Assembly: GCF_012849095.1 (NCBI RefSeq)
Contig: NZ_CP051680.1
Location: 6,010,001 to 6,074,000 of the forward strand
DNA: 64,000 nt
Source: Cohnella herbarum
Lineage (GTDB): Bacteria > Bacillota > Bacilli > Paenibacillales > Paenibacillaceae
Direction of reading: 5' to 3'
Numbering within the stretch: position 1 is the stretch's first letter; each line of letters opens with the position of its first letter. This document shows positions 28,460 to 39,082 of the stretch, piece by piece. The translations under genes and the position numbers were made by a program. Below the pieces are notes generated by a model that made no database searches, had not been told where the DNA came from, and worked only from the letters and a program-made list of their open reading frames with translations.

Positions 28460-28720
28460 TTAAGCTTCTCTATAATGACTTAGTTGACGAATGGAGAGCG
28501 CTTCTTCCAGCAGCTCGATGAATTCGTTGGACAAGTTCATTTTTTTGGCTTCCCTGTAAACTTCCAATAAATGTTCATCTTTTAGCGGGCGAAGCAATGA
28601 CGCTTTATCGCTTAAACGTCTAGCGGCTACCATGTCCAAGTGGCCTTCGTGGACGTTCTTTACGGGCGTTTTGACTTCAGATGAATTGGCTACCAAGTAC
28701 GGATAGGACCGTTCAGGCAT
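28460..28720 (-). CDS. sda: sporulation histidine kinase inhibitor Sda, N-terminally extended
   Basis: An 86-residue protein. Its last 45 residues (from about 42: LKDEHLLEVYREAKKMNLSNEFIELLEEAL, with RQLSH after) match the whole of Bacillus Sda, a helical-hairpin checkpoint protein that binds KinA and blocks its phosphorelay when replication is disturbed. Leu and Phe at the positions equal to L21 and F25, known contact residues, are kept (MNLSNEF). The first 41 residues have no counterpart in the 46-residue Bacillus protein. GAGGG lies 7 nt before the ATG at 28720; an internal ATG at 28633 with GAAGG upstream could give a shorter form. Confidence 0.78.
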   Translation of the reverse strand: MPERSYPYLVANSSEVKTPVKNVHEGHLDMVAARRLSDKASLLRPLKDEHLLEVYREAKKMNLSNEFIELLEEALSIRQLSHYREA

Positions 28721-28764
28721 ATAGATCCCTCTCTTCCAGAGTTCCTAAGAGATAACTAGAATTG

Positions 28765-28784
28765 GAGGTAAATGGTATTACCTC
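28765..28784. promoter_or_regulatory. inverted repeat upstream of sda
   Basis: A 7-bp perfect dyad (GAGGTAA/TTACCTC, 6-bp spacer) 45 bp before the sda start. It is a possible operator or leader hairpin. No perfect DnaA box (TTATCCACA) is visible, although sda is DnaA-controlled in Bacillus. Confidence 0.4.
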
Positions 28785-28880
28785 ATAAAATAGCATATCA
28801 CGGATTGTCCGACTAGCAGAGAGGGCATTCAAAGAATTGAATTTTTGTTGACAGCGGACTTTCTGTATGTTAAGGGATGG

Positions 28881-28925
28881 AAAAACGCGTAACGTCCGTT
28901 CTTGTTGAACGGCGTTACGCGTTTT
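28881..28925 (-). terminator. clpP terminator
   Basis: A 19-bp two-part hairpin (AAAACGCGTAACG arm, then GTTCGG-type inner stem) with a T run on the minus strand, 15 bp after the clpP stop. Confidence 0.92.
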
Positions 28926-28939
28926 GCGTTGTCGGAAGA

Positions 28940-29524
28940 TTATTGGACTTTGTCGATGACTTTATCGATGAGCCCGTATTCACGTGCCACTTCGGCTTCC
29001 ATGAAATTGTCGCGATCCGTATCTTTCTCGATGCGCTCAAGCGGTTGACCTGTGCGTTCGGATAGAATGCCGTTGAGCTTATCTCGCAACTTAAGGATGC
29101 GTCTTGCCCGTATTTCGATATCGCTAGCTTGACCTTCCGCGCCGCCGAGCGGCTGATGAATCATGACTTCGCTGTTCGGAAGGGCGAATCGCTTGCCTTT
29201 GGCACCGGCCGCGAGCAGGAATGCTCCCATGGATGCAGCCATGCCGACGCAGATCGTGGAGACGTCCGGCTTGATGAATTGCATCGTATCGTAAATGGCC
29301 ATCCCGGACGTAATGGAGCCGCCGGGACTGTTGATGTATAAGTGGATGTCTTTTTCCGGATCTTCGGCCGCCAAGAACAGCAGCTGGGCGATGATGGAGT
29401 TTGCAACCACGTCATTCACCTGAGTACCTAGAAATACGATTCGATCCTTGAGTAAGCGGGAATAAATGTCGTAGGCGCGTTCTCCTCGGTTAGTTTGCTC
29501 GACAACCATAGGTACAAAACTCAT
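28940..29524 (-). CDS. clpP: ATP-dependent Clp protease proteolytic subunit
   Basis: A 194-residue ClpP, the tetradecameric serine peptidase that works with ClpC/ClpX/ClpE. The catalytic triad is S98 (GMAASMGA), H123 (MIHQPLGG) and D172 (TDRDNFM). Length and N-terminus ([25 protein letters not shown]) are typical. AGGAGGG lies 8 nt before the ATG. The promoter overlaps a CtsR box, so heat and protein stress should raise its expression. Confidence 0.98.
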   Translation of the reverse strand: MSFVPMVVEQTNRGERAYDIYSRLLKDRIVFLGTQVNDVVANSIIAQLLFLAAEDPEKDIHLYINSPGGSITSGMAIYDTMQFIKPDVSTICVGMAASMGAFLLAAGAKGKRFALPNSEVMIHQPLGGAEGQASDIEIRARRILKLRDKLNGILSERTGQPLERIEKDTDRDNFMEAEVAREYGLIDKVIDKVQ

Positions 29525-29557
29525 GTTTGACGTCCCTCCTCATGATTTGGTTTTTTT

Positions 29558-29597
29558 ATCATAGCTAATCTGAGGGCAAAAGTCAAAGAAAGTCAAA
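29558..29597 (-). promoter_or_regulatory. clpP promoter with CtsR operator
   Basis: On the minus strand the sequence reads TTTGACTTTCTTTGACT (29597-29581), a perfect tandem heptad like the known CtsR box (AGTCAAA-NNN-AGTCAAA on the other strand). The second TTGACT doubles as the -35, followed by 17 bp and TATGAT (29563-29558). CtsR bound here would block RNA polymerase. Confidence 0.88.
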
Positions 29598-29662
29598 GGG
29601 GTCTCGGCGATGAAAAAAGTAGTTATTCTGATATCCGCGTATGCCGAAAAGGGGTACCCCCT

Positions 29663-29729
29663 CCGCCGCTGGTTAAAATCGAGTTGTTTTGAATGGAATG
29701 TATGGGTTACAACTCGATTTTAAAGGCGG
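29663..29729. repeat. large inverted repeat between clpP and tRNA-Arg
   Basis: A perfect 15-bp dyad (TTAAAATCGAGTTGT at 29673-29687, its complement at 29709-29723) is flanked by a second pair, CCGCC/GGCGG. The 10-bp palindrome GGGGTACCCC lies just to the left. It could fold into a long hairpin on either strand. No T run at the right place, no coding frame. It could be a miniature element or a structured RNA. Confidence 0.7.
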
Positions 29730-29814
29730 ACGTAAACTCTCCGGTGGCACCCCTTTCCTCTATACGCTTCAGAATAACGGAAACTTTTATTAAGCTGAGA
29801 GGGGAAAAGGGGAA

Positions 29815-29844
29815 CAAAAAAACCGACCGCGTGACCGGTCGGTT
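29815..29844 (-). terminator. tRNA-Arg terminator
   Basis: A perfect 9-bp stem (AACCGACCG/CGGTCGGTT) followed on the minus strand by six T, 37 bp after the tRNA. Confidence 0.85.
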
Positions 29845-29880
29845 GTGCTGTAAGCTATCAAATGGGGTAAAAGTTATAAG

Positions 29881-29955
29881 TGGCGCGCCCGTGAGGAATC
29901 GAACCTCAATCTCAGCCTTCGGAGGGCTGCGTCATATCCGTTGGACCACGGGCGC
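29881..29955 (-). tRNA. tRNA-Arg(CCG)
   Basis: A 75-nt cloverleaf on the minus strand. The acceptor GCGCCCG pairs with CGGGCGC, the discriminator is G, CCA is encoded, and the loop CTCCGAA gives anticodon CCG. Confidence 0.95.
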
Positions 29956-30049
29956 TCATTAATGCAGCAAGAGTTATTATATGTGATAAACACTGAAAAA
30001 GCAAGGGAAGTCGCGTCTTTAAATTTGTTATTTTCGTGTACGACAAGTA

Positions 30050-30078
30050 TTGCATCCCTTCGCGAATTTAGATAAAAT
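30050..30078 (+). promoter_or_regulatory. cggR-gapA promoter
   Basis: TTGCAT, 17 bp, TAAAAT. It lies just before the CggR operator. Confidence 0.8.
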
Positions 30079-30083
30079 AGAGG

Positions 30084-30119
30084 TGGGACTTAAAGTGATG
30101 TGGTGGGACGTTTTTCGTC
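30084..30119 (+). promoter_or_regulatory. CggR operator
   Basis: Two direct half-sites: TGGGAC-N6-TGAT, four bases, TGGGAC-N6-CGTC. The spacing and sequence follow the Bacillus CggR operator layout (CGGGAC-N6-TGTC, N4, repeated). It sits directly after the -10, so bound CggR would act as a roadblock until fructose-1,6-bisphosphate releases it. Confidence 0.82.
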
Positions 30120-30183
30120 CAACAAAACCTTATCTTCGTTGCCGACGATGACCATCCGGTCTCAGGAGGGTACGCGAAACAGA

Positions 30184-31206
30184 ATGCGAAAAATCGTAGA
30201 CATTCAGAAGCAGCTACTTCCCGATCTTCTGCAGGTTATGGAGAAACGGTACGATATTCTGCACCGGATCTATCTTGCCGGAACGATCGGACGTCGTACT
30301 CTCGCCACCGGCGTTGATATGACGGAGCGCGTGCTTCGATCGGAATTGGAGATCCTACGAGCGCAAGGCTTGTTGGATACGGCAGCATCCGGTATGACGC
30401 TCAGCGCGAGCGGTAGACAGCTCGTGGAAGAGATGGAACCGATCGTCAAGGAGTTGTTCGGTTTATCCGATCTGGAAGAGACGGTTCGTACCGCTTTCGG
30501 ATTGAAACGGGTGATTATCGTGCCTGGCGATTCCGATGACTCCGACCATGTCAAGATGGAACTGGGCAGGGCAGGAAGCCGAGTGTTAAGAGACAGTCTT
30601 TCCTCGGGCGACGTCGTTGCGGTCATGGGAGGATCAACAATGGCCCGTATGGCTTCGCAATTCACGACGCCAACGCAGCTTAAAGACAACTGGTTCGTTC
30701 CTGCCAGAGGCGGCCTGGGCGAAAGCGTCGATTATCAAGCGAACACGATCGCGTCGGAATTAGCCAAGCGAACGGGAGCGAGGTATCGCATGCTTCATGT
30801 GCCCGATCATCTGAGCGAGGAAGCTTACCAGACGATCATGCAGGAGCCTAATGTTCGCGAAGTGGTCGATATGATCCGCGGCGCTAGGATCGTCGTTCAC
30901 GGGATCGGAGACGCGGTGACGATGGCCAGGCGCCGGAAACTCAAAGACGAGACGAAGGAAGAACTGGTTAAGGACGGCGCGCTTGCGGAAGCTTTCGGAT
31001 ATTATTTCGATCGCGACGGCAAAGTCGTTCACCGAATGGCTACGGCGGGCTTACGATTGGACGATATCGAAGCGGCGGGTATGGTAATCGGAATCGCTGG
31101 CGGCAGCAGCAAGGGCGAAGCGATCGCATCGGTCATGAGATTCGGCCACGACGACGTCTTGGTAACGGATGAAGCGGCAGCGACGGTTGCTCTGCGGCAT
31201 GTTTAA
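30184..31206 (+). CDS. cggR: central glycolytic genes regulator CggR
   Basis: A 340-residue SorC/DeoR-like repressor. It has an N-terminal winged helix (IYLAGTIGRRTLATGVDMTERVLRSELEILRAQGLL) and a C-terminal sugar-phosphate-binding domain (VAVMGGSTMARMA, ARGGLGESVDYQANTIASELAKRTG, GIAGGSSKGEAI). It represses its own operon and gapA-pgk-tpi-pgm-eno in Bacillus. The ATG at 30184 is preceded by AGGAGGG at a rather long 13 nt; the frame is open back to 30100, inside the operator, which rules that start out. Confidence 0.94.
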   Translation: MRKIVDIQKQLLPDLLQVMEKRYDILHRIYLAGTIGRRTLATGVDMTERVLRSELEILRAQGLLDTAASGMTLSASGRQLVEEMEPIVKELFGLSDLEETVRTAFGLKRVIIVPGDSDDSDHVKMELGRAGSRVLRDSLSSGDVVAVMGGSTMARMASQFTTPTQLKDNWFVPARGGLGESVDYQANTIASELAKRTGARYRMLHVPDHLSEEAYQTIMQEPNVREVVDMIRGARIVVHGIGDAVTMARRRKLKDETKEELVKDGALAEAFGYYFDRDGKVVHRMATAGLRLDDIEAAGMVIGIAGGSSKGEAIASVMRFGHDDVLVTDEAAATVALRHV

Positions 31207-31247
31207 TCAGGCTAGAAGTTTTAAGCTCGATAATACGGTAATCCTAA

Positions 31248-32333
<1,086 letters not shown>

Positions 32334-32383
32334 GTTTCTTCTCCGAAGAAATTTTCGACTATTTTTCGACTATCCCCCTAAAT

Positions 32384-32425
32384 CCCCCTTCCTCCAGGAA
32401 GGGGGACCCCAAAGGGCTCTGCCCT
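32384..32425. repeat. palindromic (REP-like) hairpins after gapA
   Basis: Two adjacent hairpins: a perfect 9-bp stem (CCCCCTTCC/GGAAGGGGG, TCCA loop, 32384-32405) and AGGGC-TCT-GCCCT (32413-32425). Neither is followed by T. This looks like an interspersed palindromic element and could stabilise the gapA message. Confidence 0.6.
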
Positions 32426-32588
32426 CTGGACACCCGGCGGTTATCGTGGGAGCTTCCGAAGACGGCGGGGGGATACATTGTGCATAGATCGCTCCGTCCC
32501 GGATTTGCCTTGCAAACCGGGACTACGCTTTACTATTGGAGCAAACGGGGTGACACCGCTCGCGCTATCGGCGCTTCGGGTCATCAGT

Positions 32589-32681
32589 AGAGCGTAACTC
32601 CCCCGCGCATGACTGCGCTTCTAGGGGAGTTAAGGGCAAGAGCGTAACTCCCCCGCGCATGACTGCGCTTCTTGGGGAGTT
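32589..32681. repeat. 43-nt direct repeat, two copies, each a hairpin
   Basis: Copies at 32589-32631 and 32639-32681 differ at one base and have a 50-bp period. Each contains the 8-bp stem AACTCCCC/GGGGAGTT around an inner GCGC/GCGC stem. They fill the 445-bp gapA-pgk gap together with a third hairpin (GGCTCC/GGAGCC) at 32715-32732. No convincing promoter for pgk was found. Confidence 0.8.
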
Positions 32682-32778
32682 TGCAGGATAAAGCGTAATA
32701 CGGACACAAAGGCGGGCTCCCTCATTGGAGCCTAGCTTTGCGCCCGGAGATTGACAGCCACCCGAGGAGGTTTGACTC

Positions 32779-33960
32779 TTGAACAAGAAAAGCGTAAGAG
32801 ACGTCGATGTTGCAGGGAAAAAGGTGTTTGTCCGCGTTGATTTTAACGTACCTCTAGAGAATGGCGCCATCACGGACGATACTCGTATCCGCGAGACGCT
32901 TCCGACGATCAAGTATTTGATCGAGAAAGGCGCGAAAGTCATTTTGGCTAGCCACTTAGGCCGTCCGAAAGGCGAAGTCGTAGAAGAATTGCGGTTGACG
33001 CCCGTTGCGGCTCGATTGTCCGATCTGCTCGGCAAACAAGTGAACAAAGCGGACGAAGTCGTCGGAGCAAGCGTGCAAGCGAAAGCGGACGCGCTGAAAG
33101 ACGGAGAAGTTCTATTGCTCGAGAACGTTCGGTTTCACCCGGGCGAAGAAAGCAACGATGCCGAATTGGCCAAAGCTTTCGCCGCATTGGCGGATCTGTT
33201 CGTGAACGACGCGTTCGGGGCGGCTCACCGCGCTCACGCTTCTACGGAAGGCATCGCACACCATATCCCGGCTGTATCCGGATTGCTGATGGAGAAAGAG
33301 CTGGACGTACTCGGCAAAGCTTTGAACAATCCCGAGCGTCCGTTCACGGCGATCGTGGGAGGTTCCAAGGTTAAAGATAAAATCGACGTTATCAATAAAA
33401 TGATCGAGATCGCGGACAATATCATCATCGGCGGCGGTCTTTCCTACACGTTCCTTAAAGCGCAAGGCAAAGAAATCGGCCAATCCCTCCTCGACAATTC
33501 CAAGCTGGAGCAATCCCTCGGATTCATCGAGAAAGCGAAACAACTCGGCAAAAACTTTTACCTTCCAGTCGATATCGTCGTAGCGGACGGATTCAGCGCT
33601 ACCGCGAACACTCGGATCGTGGATACCGACGGTATTCCGGCTGATTGGGAAGGCATCGACATCGGACCGAAAACACGCGAAATCTACGCGGATGTTATCA
33701 AAAACTCCAAGTTGGTCGTATGGAACGGACCGATGGGCGTATTCGAGATCGAGCCTTTCTCCCATGGAACGCGTGCGGTTGCTCAAGCTTGCGCAACGAC
33801 GGATGCATATACGGTAATCGGCGGCGGAGATTCCGCGGCAGCGGCGGAGAAGTTCAAGCTGGCTGACCAAATGAATCACATTTCCACGGGCGGCGGAGCT
33901 TCGCTGGAATTCATGGAAGGCAAAGTACTTCCGGGCGTAGTAGCACTTAACGACAAATAA
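32779..33960 (+). CDS. pgk: phosphoglycerate kinase
   Basis: A 393-residue PGK, which makes ATP and 3-phosphoglycerate. [13 protein letters not shown] near the N-terminus, the SHLGRPKGE block and the C-terminal [12 protein letters not shown] are typical. Starts with TTG, 8 nt after GAGGAGG. First gene of pgk-tpiA-gpmI, then eno; the 445-bp gap before it suggests separate control from gapA. Confidence 0.97.
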   Translation: MNKKSVRDVDVAGKKVFVRVDFNVPLENGAITDDTRIRETLPTIKYLIEKGAKVILASHLGRPKGEVVEELRLTPVAARLSDLLGKQVNKADEVVGASVQAKADALKDGEVLLLENVRFHPGEESNDAELAKAFAALADLFVNDAFGAAHRAHASTEGIAHHIPAVSGLLMEKELDVLGKALNNPERPFTAIVGGSKVKDKIDVINKMIEIADNIIIGGGLSYTFLKAQGKEIGQSLLDNSKLEQSLGFIEKAKQLGKNFYLPVDIVVADGFSATANTRIVDTDGIPADWEGIDIGPKTREIYADVIKNSKLVVWNGPMGVFEIEPFSHGTRAVAQACATTDAYTVIGGGDSAAAAEKFKLADQMNHISTGGGASLEFMEGKVLPGVVALNDK

Positions 33961-34728
<768 letters not shown>

Positions 34729-34729
34729 G

Positions 34730-36268
34730 ATGGCGGCTCCTAAACCGGTTGCGCTTATTATCCTCGATGGCTTCGGTCTCCGCGAAAGCTCTCACGGCAA
34801 TGCCGTAGCGCAAGCGAAGAAACCGAACTTCGACAAGTACTGGAGCACGTTTCCGCACACGACCTTAACGGCGAGCGGGGAAGCGGTCGGACTTCCGGAA
34901 GGCCAGATGGGCAACTCCGAAGTCGGACATCTGAACATCGGCGCGGGACGTATCGTCTATCAGGATTTGACTCGGATTTCAAAATCGATCCGCGATCAGG
35001 AATTTTACGAGAATTCTACTCTAGTCGGTGCGGTAAAGCATGCGAAAACGAACAACAAGAAGCTCCATCTGTACGGTCTGCTGTCCGATGGGGGCGTGCA
35101 TAGCCACATCGCGCATTTGTACGCGTTGCTCGAGTTGGCTAAGAAGGAAGAGCTGGATCAGGTTTATATCCATGCTTTCCTCGATGGCCGCGACGTATCG
35201 CCGGATAGCGCGGTCGGCTATCTGACCGAACTTCAAGCGAAGATCGAAGAGCTCGGCGTCGGCCAAGTCGCGACGATACAAGGCCGTTACTACGCCATGG
35301 ATCGGGACAAACGCTGGGAGCGTACGGAGAAATCCTACCGCGCGATGGTATACGGAGACGGACCGACGGCTGTCGACCCGATTTCGGCGGTTAAAGAATC
35401 TTACGAGAAATCGGTATACGACGAGTTCGTCATGCCGACAGTAATCGTGGGTGCGGACGGCAAGCCGGTCGGACTTGTGGAATCGGAGGATGCGGTTATT
35501 TTCTTCAACTTCCGTCCCGACCGCGCGATTCAACTGTCCAACGTGTTCACGAACGAGGATTTCCGCGGATTCGACCGCGGAGCGGCTTTTCCGAAAAATC
35601 TGTATTTCGTGTGCATGACGCTATTCGCGGAAACCGTTGGCGGGTTCGTTGCGTATAAGCCTAAGGAGTTAGATAACACGCTGGGAGAAGTTCTCGTTCA
35701 ACACGGGAAAAAACAGCTCAGAATCGCCGAAACGGAGAAGTATCCTCACGTAACGTTCTTCTTCAGCGGCGGTCGCGATCATGTCCTTGAAGGCGAGACG
35801 CGCATACTCATTAATTCCCCTAAGGTCGCTACTTATGACCTGCAGCCGGAGATGAGTATTTACGAGGTCACGGAAACGCTGGTGAAGGAAATCGAAGCGG
35901 ACAATCACGATGCCATCATTCTGAACTTCGCTAACGCGGATATGGTGGGGCATTCCGGGATTCTGGAGCCGACGATCAAAGCGGTGGAAGCAACGGACGA
36001 GTGTCTGGGCAAAGTGGTCGATGCGGTTACGGCCAAAGGCGGAGTTTGCGTGATCATCGCCGATCACGGCAACGCGGACATGGTCATTGACGATAACGAG
36101 CGTCCTTTCACGGCACATACGACGAATCCGGTTCCTTGCATCGTGACTCAGGCGGGACATGCGCTTCGCGAAGGCGGTATTCTAGCCGATGTGGCACCGA
36201 CTCTTCTGACGTTGTTGCAGCTTCCTCAGCCGGTGCAAATGACGGGCAAGACGTTGTTATCTAACTAA
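34730..36268 (+). CDS. gpmI: 2,3-bisphosphoglycerate-independent phosphoglycerate mutase
   Basis: A 512-residue manganese enzyme of the alkaline phosphatase superfamily. The phospho-acceptor is S63 in [16 protein letters not shown]; other metal and substrate blocks are ILDGFG, DGRDV and [10 protein letters not shown]. It converts 3-PG to 2-PG. Starts 1 nt after tpiA, so the pair is coupled. Confidence 0.97.
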   Translation: MAAPKPVALIILDGFGLRESSHGNAVAQAKKPNFDKYWSTFPHTTLTASGEAVGLPEGQMGNSEVGHLNIGAGRIVYQDLTRISKSIRDQEFYENSTLVGAVKHAKTNNKKLHLYGLLSDGGVHSHIAHLYALLELAKKEELDQVYIHAFLDGRDVSPDSAVGYLTELQAKIEELGVGQVATIQGRYYAMDRDKRWERTEKSYRAMVYGDGPTAVDPISAVKESYEKSVYDEFVMPTVIVGADGKPVGLVESEDAVIFFNFRPDRAIQLSNVFTNEDFRGFDRGAAFPKNLYFVCMTLFAETVGGFVAYKPKELDNTLGEVLVQHGKKQLRIAETEKYPHVTFFFSGGRDHVLEGETRILINSPKVATYDLQPEMSIYEVTETLVKEIEADNHDAIILNFANADMVGHSGILEPTIKAVEATDECLGKVVDAVTAKGGVCVIIADHGNADMVIDDNERPFTAHTTNPVPCIVTQAGHALREGGILADVAPTLLTLLQLPQPVQMTGKTLLSN

Positions 36269-36298
36269 GTCTAAACGGCGGATGTTATCCTCTGATAG

Positions 36299-37642
<1,344 letters not shown>

Positions 37643-37735
37643 TTCAGGCTGCTCGTTATACTCGGCAATCGCATCAAGATCGTACAACTAGAGCATCAAA
37701 ACCACGACAACTTAGTCAGTCATCGCGACAACAAG

Positions 37736-37775
37736 AAGGACGGATCCTTGCGCTTATGCGCGATCCGTCCTTTTT
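37736..37775 (+). terminator. eno terminator
   Basis: An 11-bp perfect stem (AAGGACGGATC/GATCCGTCCTT) with an inner GCGC/GCGC stem and a T run. Confidence 0.93.
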
Positions 37776-37818
37776 ATCGTTTTAAATGAAATAATTCCCG
37801 CTATTTCTTCCGCCCATC

Positions 37819-38856
37819 TCAAGAACCCAATTGCTCCTGAACATAGCTCTTAATCTTCCCGATATCGGGAACGAGTACGTCCATGCCGTTAATTCTCTCT
37901 TCCGTGAAAGCGCCCGATTGAGGAATCTGGATTCCCGTCAGTTTGCTCGTGTCGAGCTTCATTCCTAGTCGCGCCAGCTTGATCAGATCGCTGGGAGGAA
38001 TGTTCGTCTCGATATAGGGAGCGACGCCGTTCAACAATTGAGGCAGCTTCAGCAGCGAGGTCGTGCTCTGAAGTTTATTGGCGATGGCGCTTAGAAACTT
38101 CCGTTGCCGATCCGAGCGCGCGAAGTCGGATAAGGCGTCGCTGCGGTAACGCACATACTGTAGAGCGGTTAAGCCGTCGAGGTGCTGCAAGCCCTTTTCC
38201 AGTTTGATGTTATATCTCGGATCGTCGCGATTGTCGGTTCGGTTCATTGCTTTGTCGACTTCGAAATCGATGCCCCCGAGCTCGTCGATCAGGGAGATAA
38301 ACCCTTCGAAATCGGTATACACGTAATAGTGGATCGGTAAATCGAGCAAGGTATTCACCGTCTCCATCGCAAGCAACGGTCCGCCCATCGTAATCGCGGC
38401 ATTCAGTCGGTTGGAGCCGCGCTGCGGGATTTCTAAATAGGTGTCTCTCAGTAACGAGAACATATGCGAGCTCTTGTCGACGGGATCTATGGAAACGACC
38501 ATCATCGTGTCCGAACGAGGCTTGGAGGTGGCCTTGACGCCGCGCGAATCTCCGCCGAGCAGGAGAATGTTGATTCGTTCGTCTCCGACCCATTCGGGCG
38601 GTTCGATGACGGCGACCGGCAAAGGACTGCTGCCATCCGTCGGAATGACCGCGGTCGGTTGGCTGTCTTCCGGCTTGACGTAGATTTTATCGGCGAAAGA
38701 GTAGAGAGAATAAATATAATAGGCAGCGATGGACGCGAGAATAAGAACTACGCCTAAGGCGCTGTAGAGAATCATTCGTCGTTTGCCGATCCTTGCGAGC
38801 ATCTTTTTGAGTAGCGGTGGAGCGGAGGGCGGGGTCGATTCGGTAGATTGATCCAT
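37819..38856 (-). CDS. LytR-CpsA-Psr family wall polymer ligase
   Basis: A 345-residue membrane protein with one N-terminal span (RMILYSALGVVLILASIAAYYIY) and an extracellular LCP domain: INILLLGGDSRGVKATSKPRSDTMMVVSIDP and SLLRDTYLEIP carry the conserved Asp/Arg residues that hold the polyprenyl pyrophosphate. LCP proteins attach teichoic acids or other polymers to peptidoglycan. The best ribosome site (GGAAAGGA) serves the ATG at 38856; an ATG at 38883 in the same frame has none. It may work with the TagO-like enzyme at the left of the window. Confidence 0.87.
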   Translation of the reverse strand: MDQSTESTPPSAPPLLKKMLARIGKRRMILYSALGVVLILASIAAYYIYSLYSFADKIYVKPEDSQPTAVIPTDGSSPLPVAVIEPPEWVGDERINILLLGGDSRGVKATSKPRSDTMMVVSIDPVDKSSHMFSLLRDTYLEIPQRGSNRLNAAITMGGPLLAMETVNTLLDLPIHYYVYTDFEGFISLIDELGGIDFEVDKAMNRTDNRDDPRYNIKLEKGLQHLDGLTALQYVRYRSDALSDFARSDRQRKFLSAIANKLQSTTSLLKLPQLLNGVAPYIETNIPPSDLIKLARLGMKLDTSKLTGIQIPQSGAFTEERINGMDVLVPDIGKIKSYVQEQLGS

Positions 38857-39082
38857 TCGGTCGTTCATCCTTTCCGAGTCCATGTCATCAATAATACGAT
38901 GTAAAGGCGTGGAAAGTTGTTCCAGTATACAGAAATTTCTTCTAATTAATTGAGAGGCTTGGCATCCGTATTCATGTCGAAGGGTCTATGATAATCTAGG
39001 AAGTATCGGTGAAGCGTTTTGGGAGATTTTTGTGAGCGGGTGGGTTTATGCTGGTCACTGGATAGAAAAGAGGAGGACGGCG

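Noticed and set aside
28848..28876. TTGACA as a forward promoter
   Set aside because: No suitable -10, and the forward strand downstream holds only the clpP terminator.
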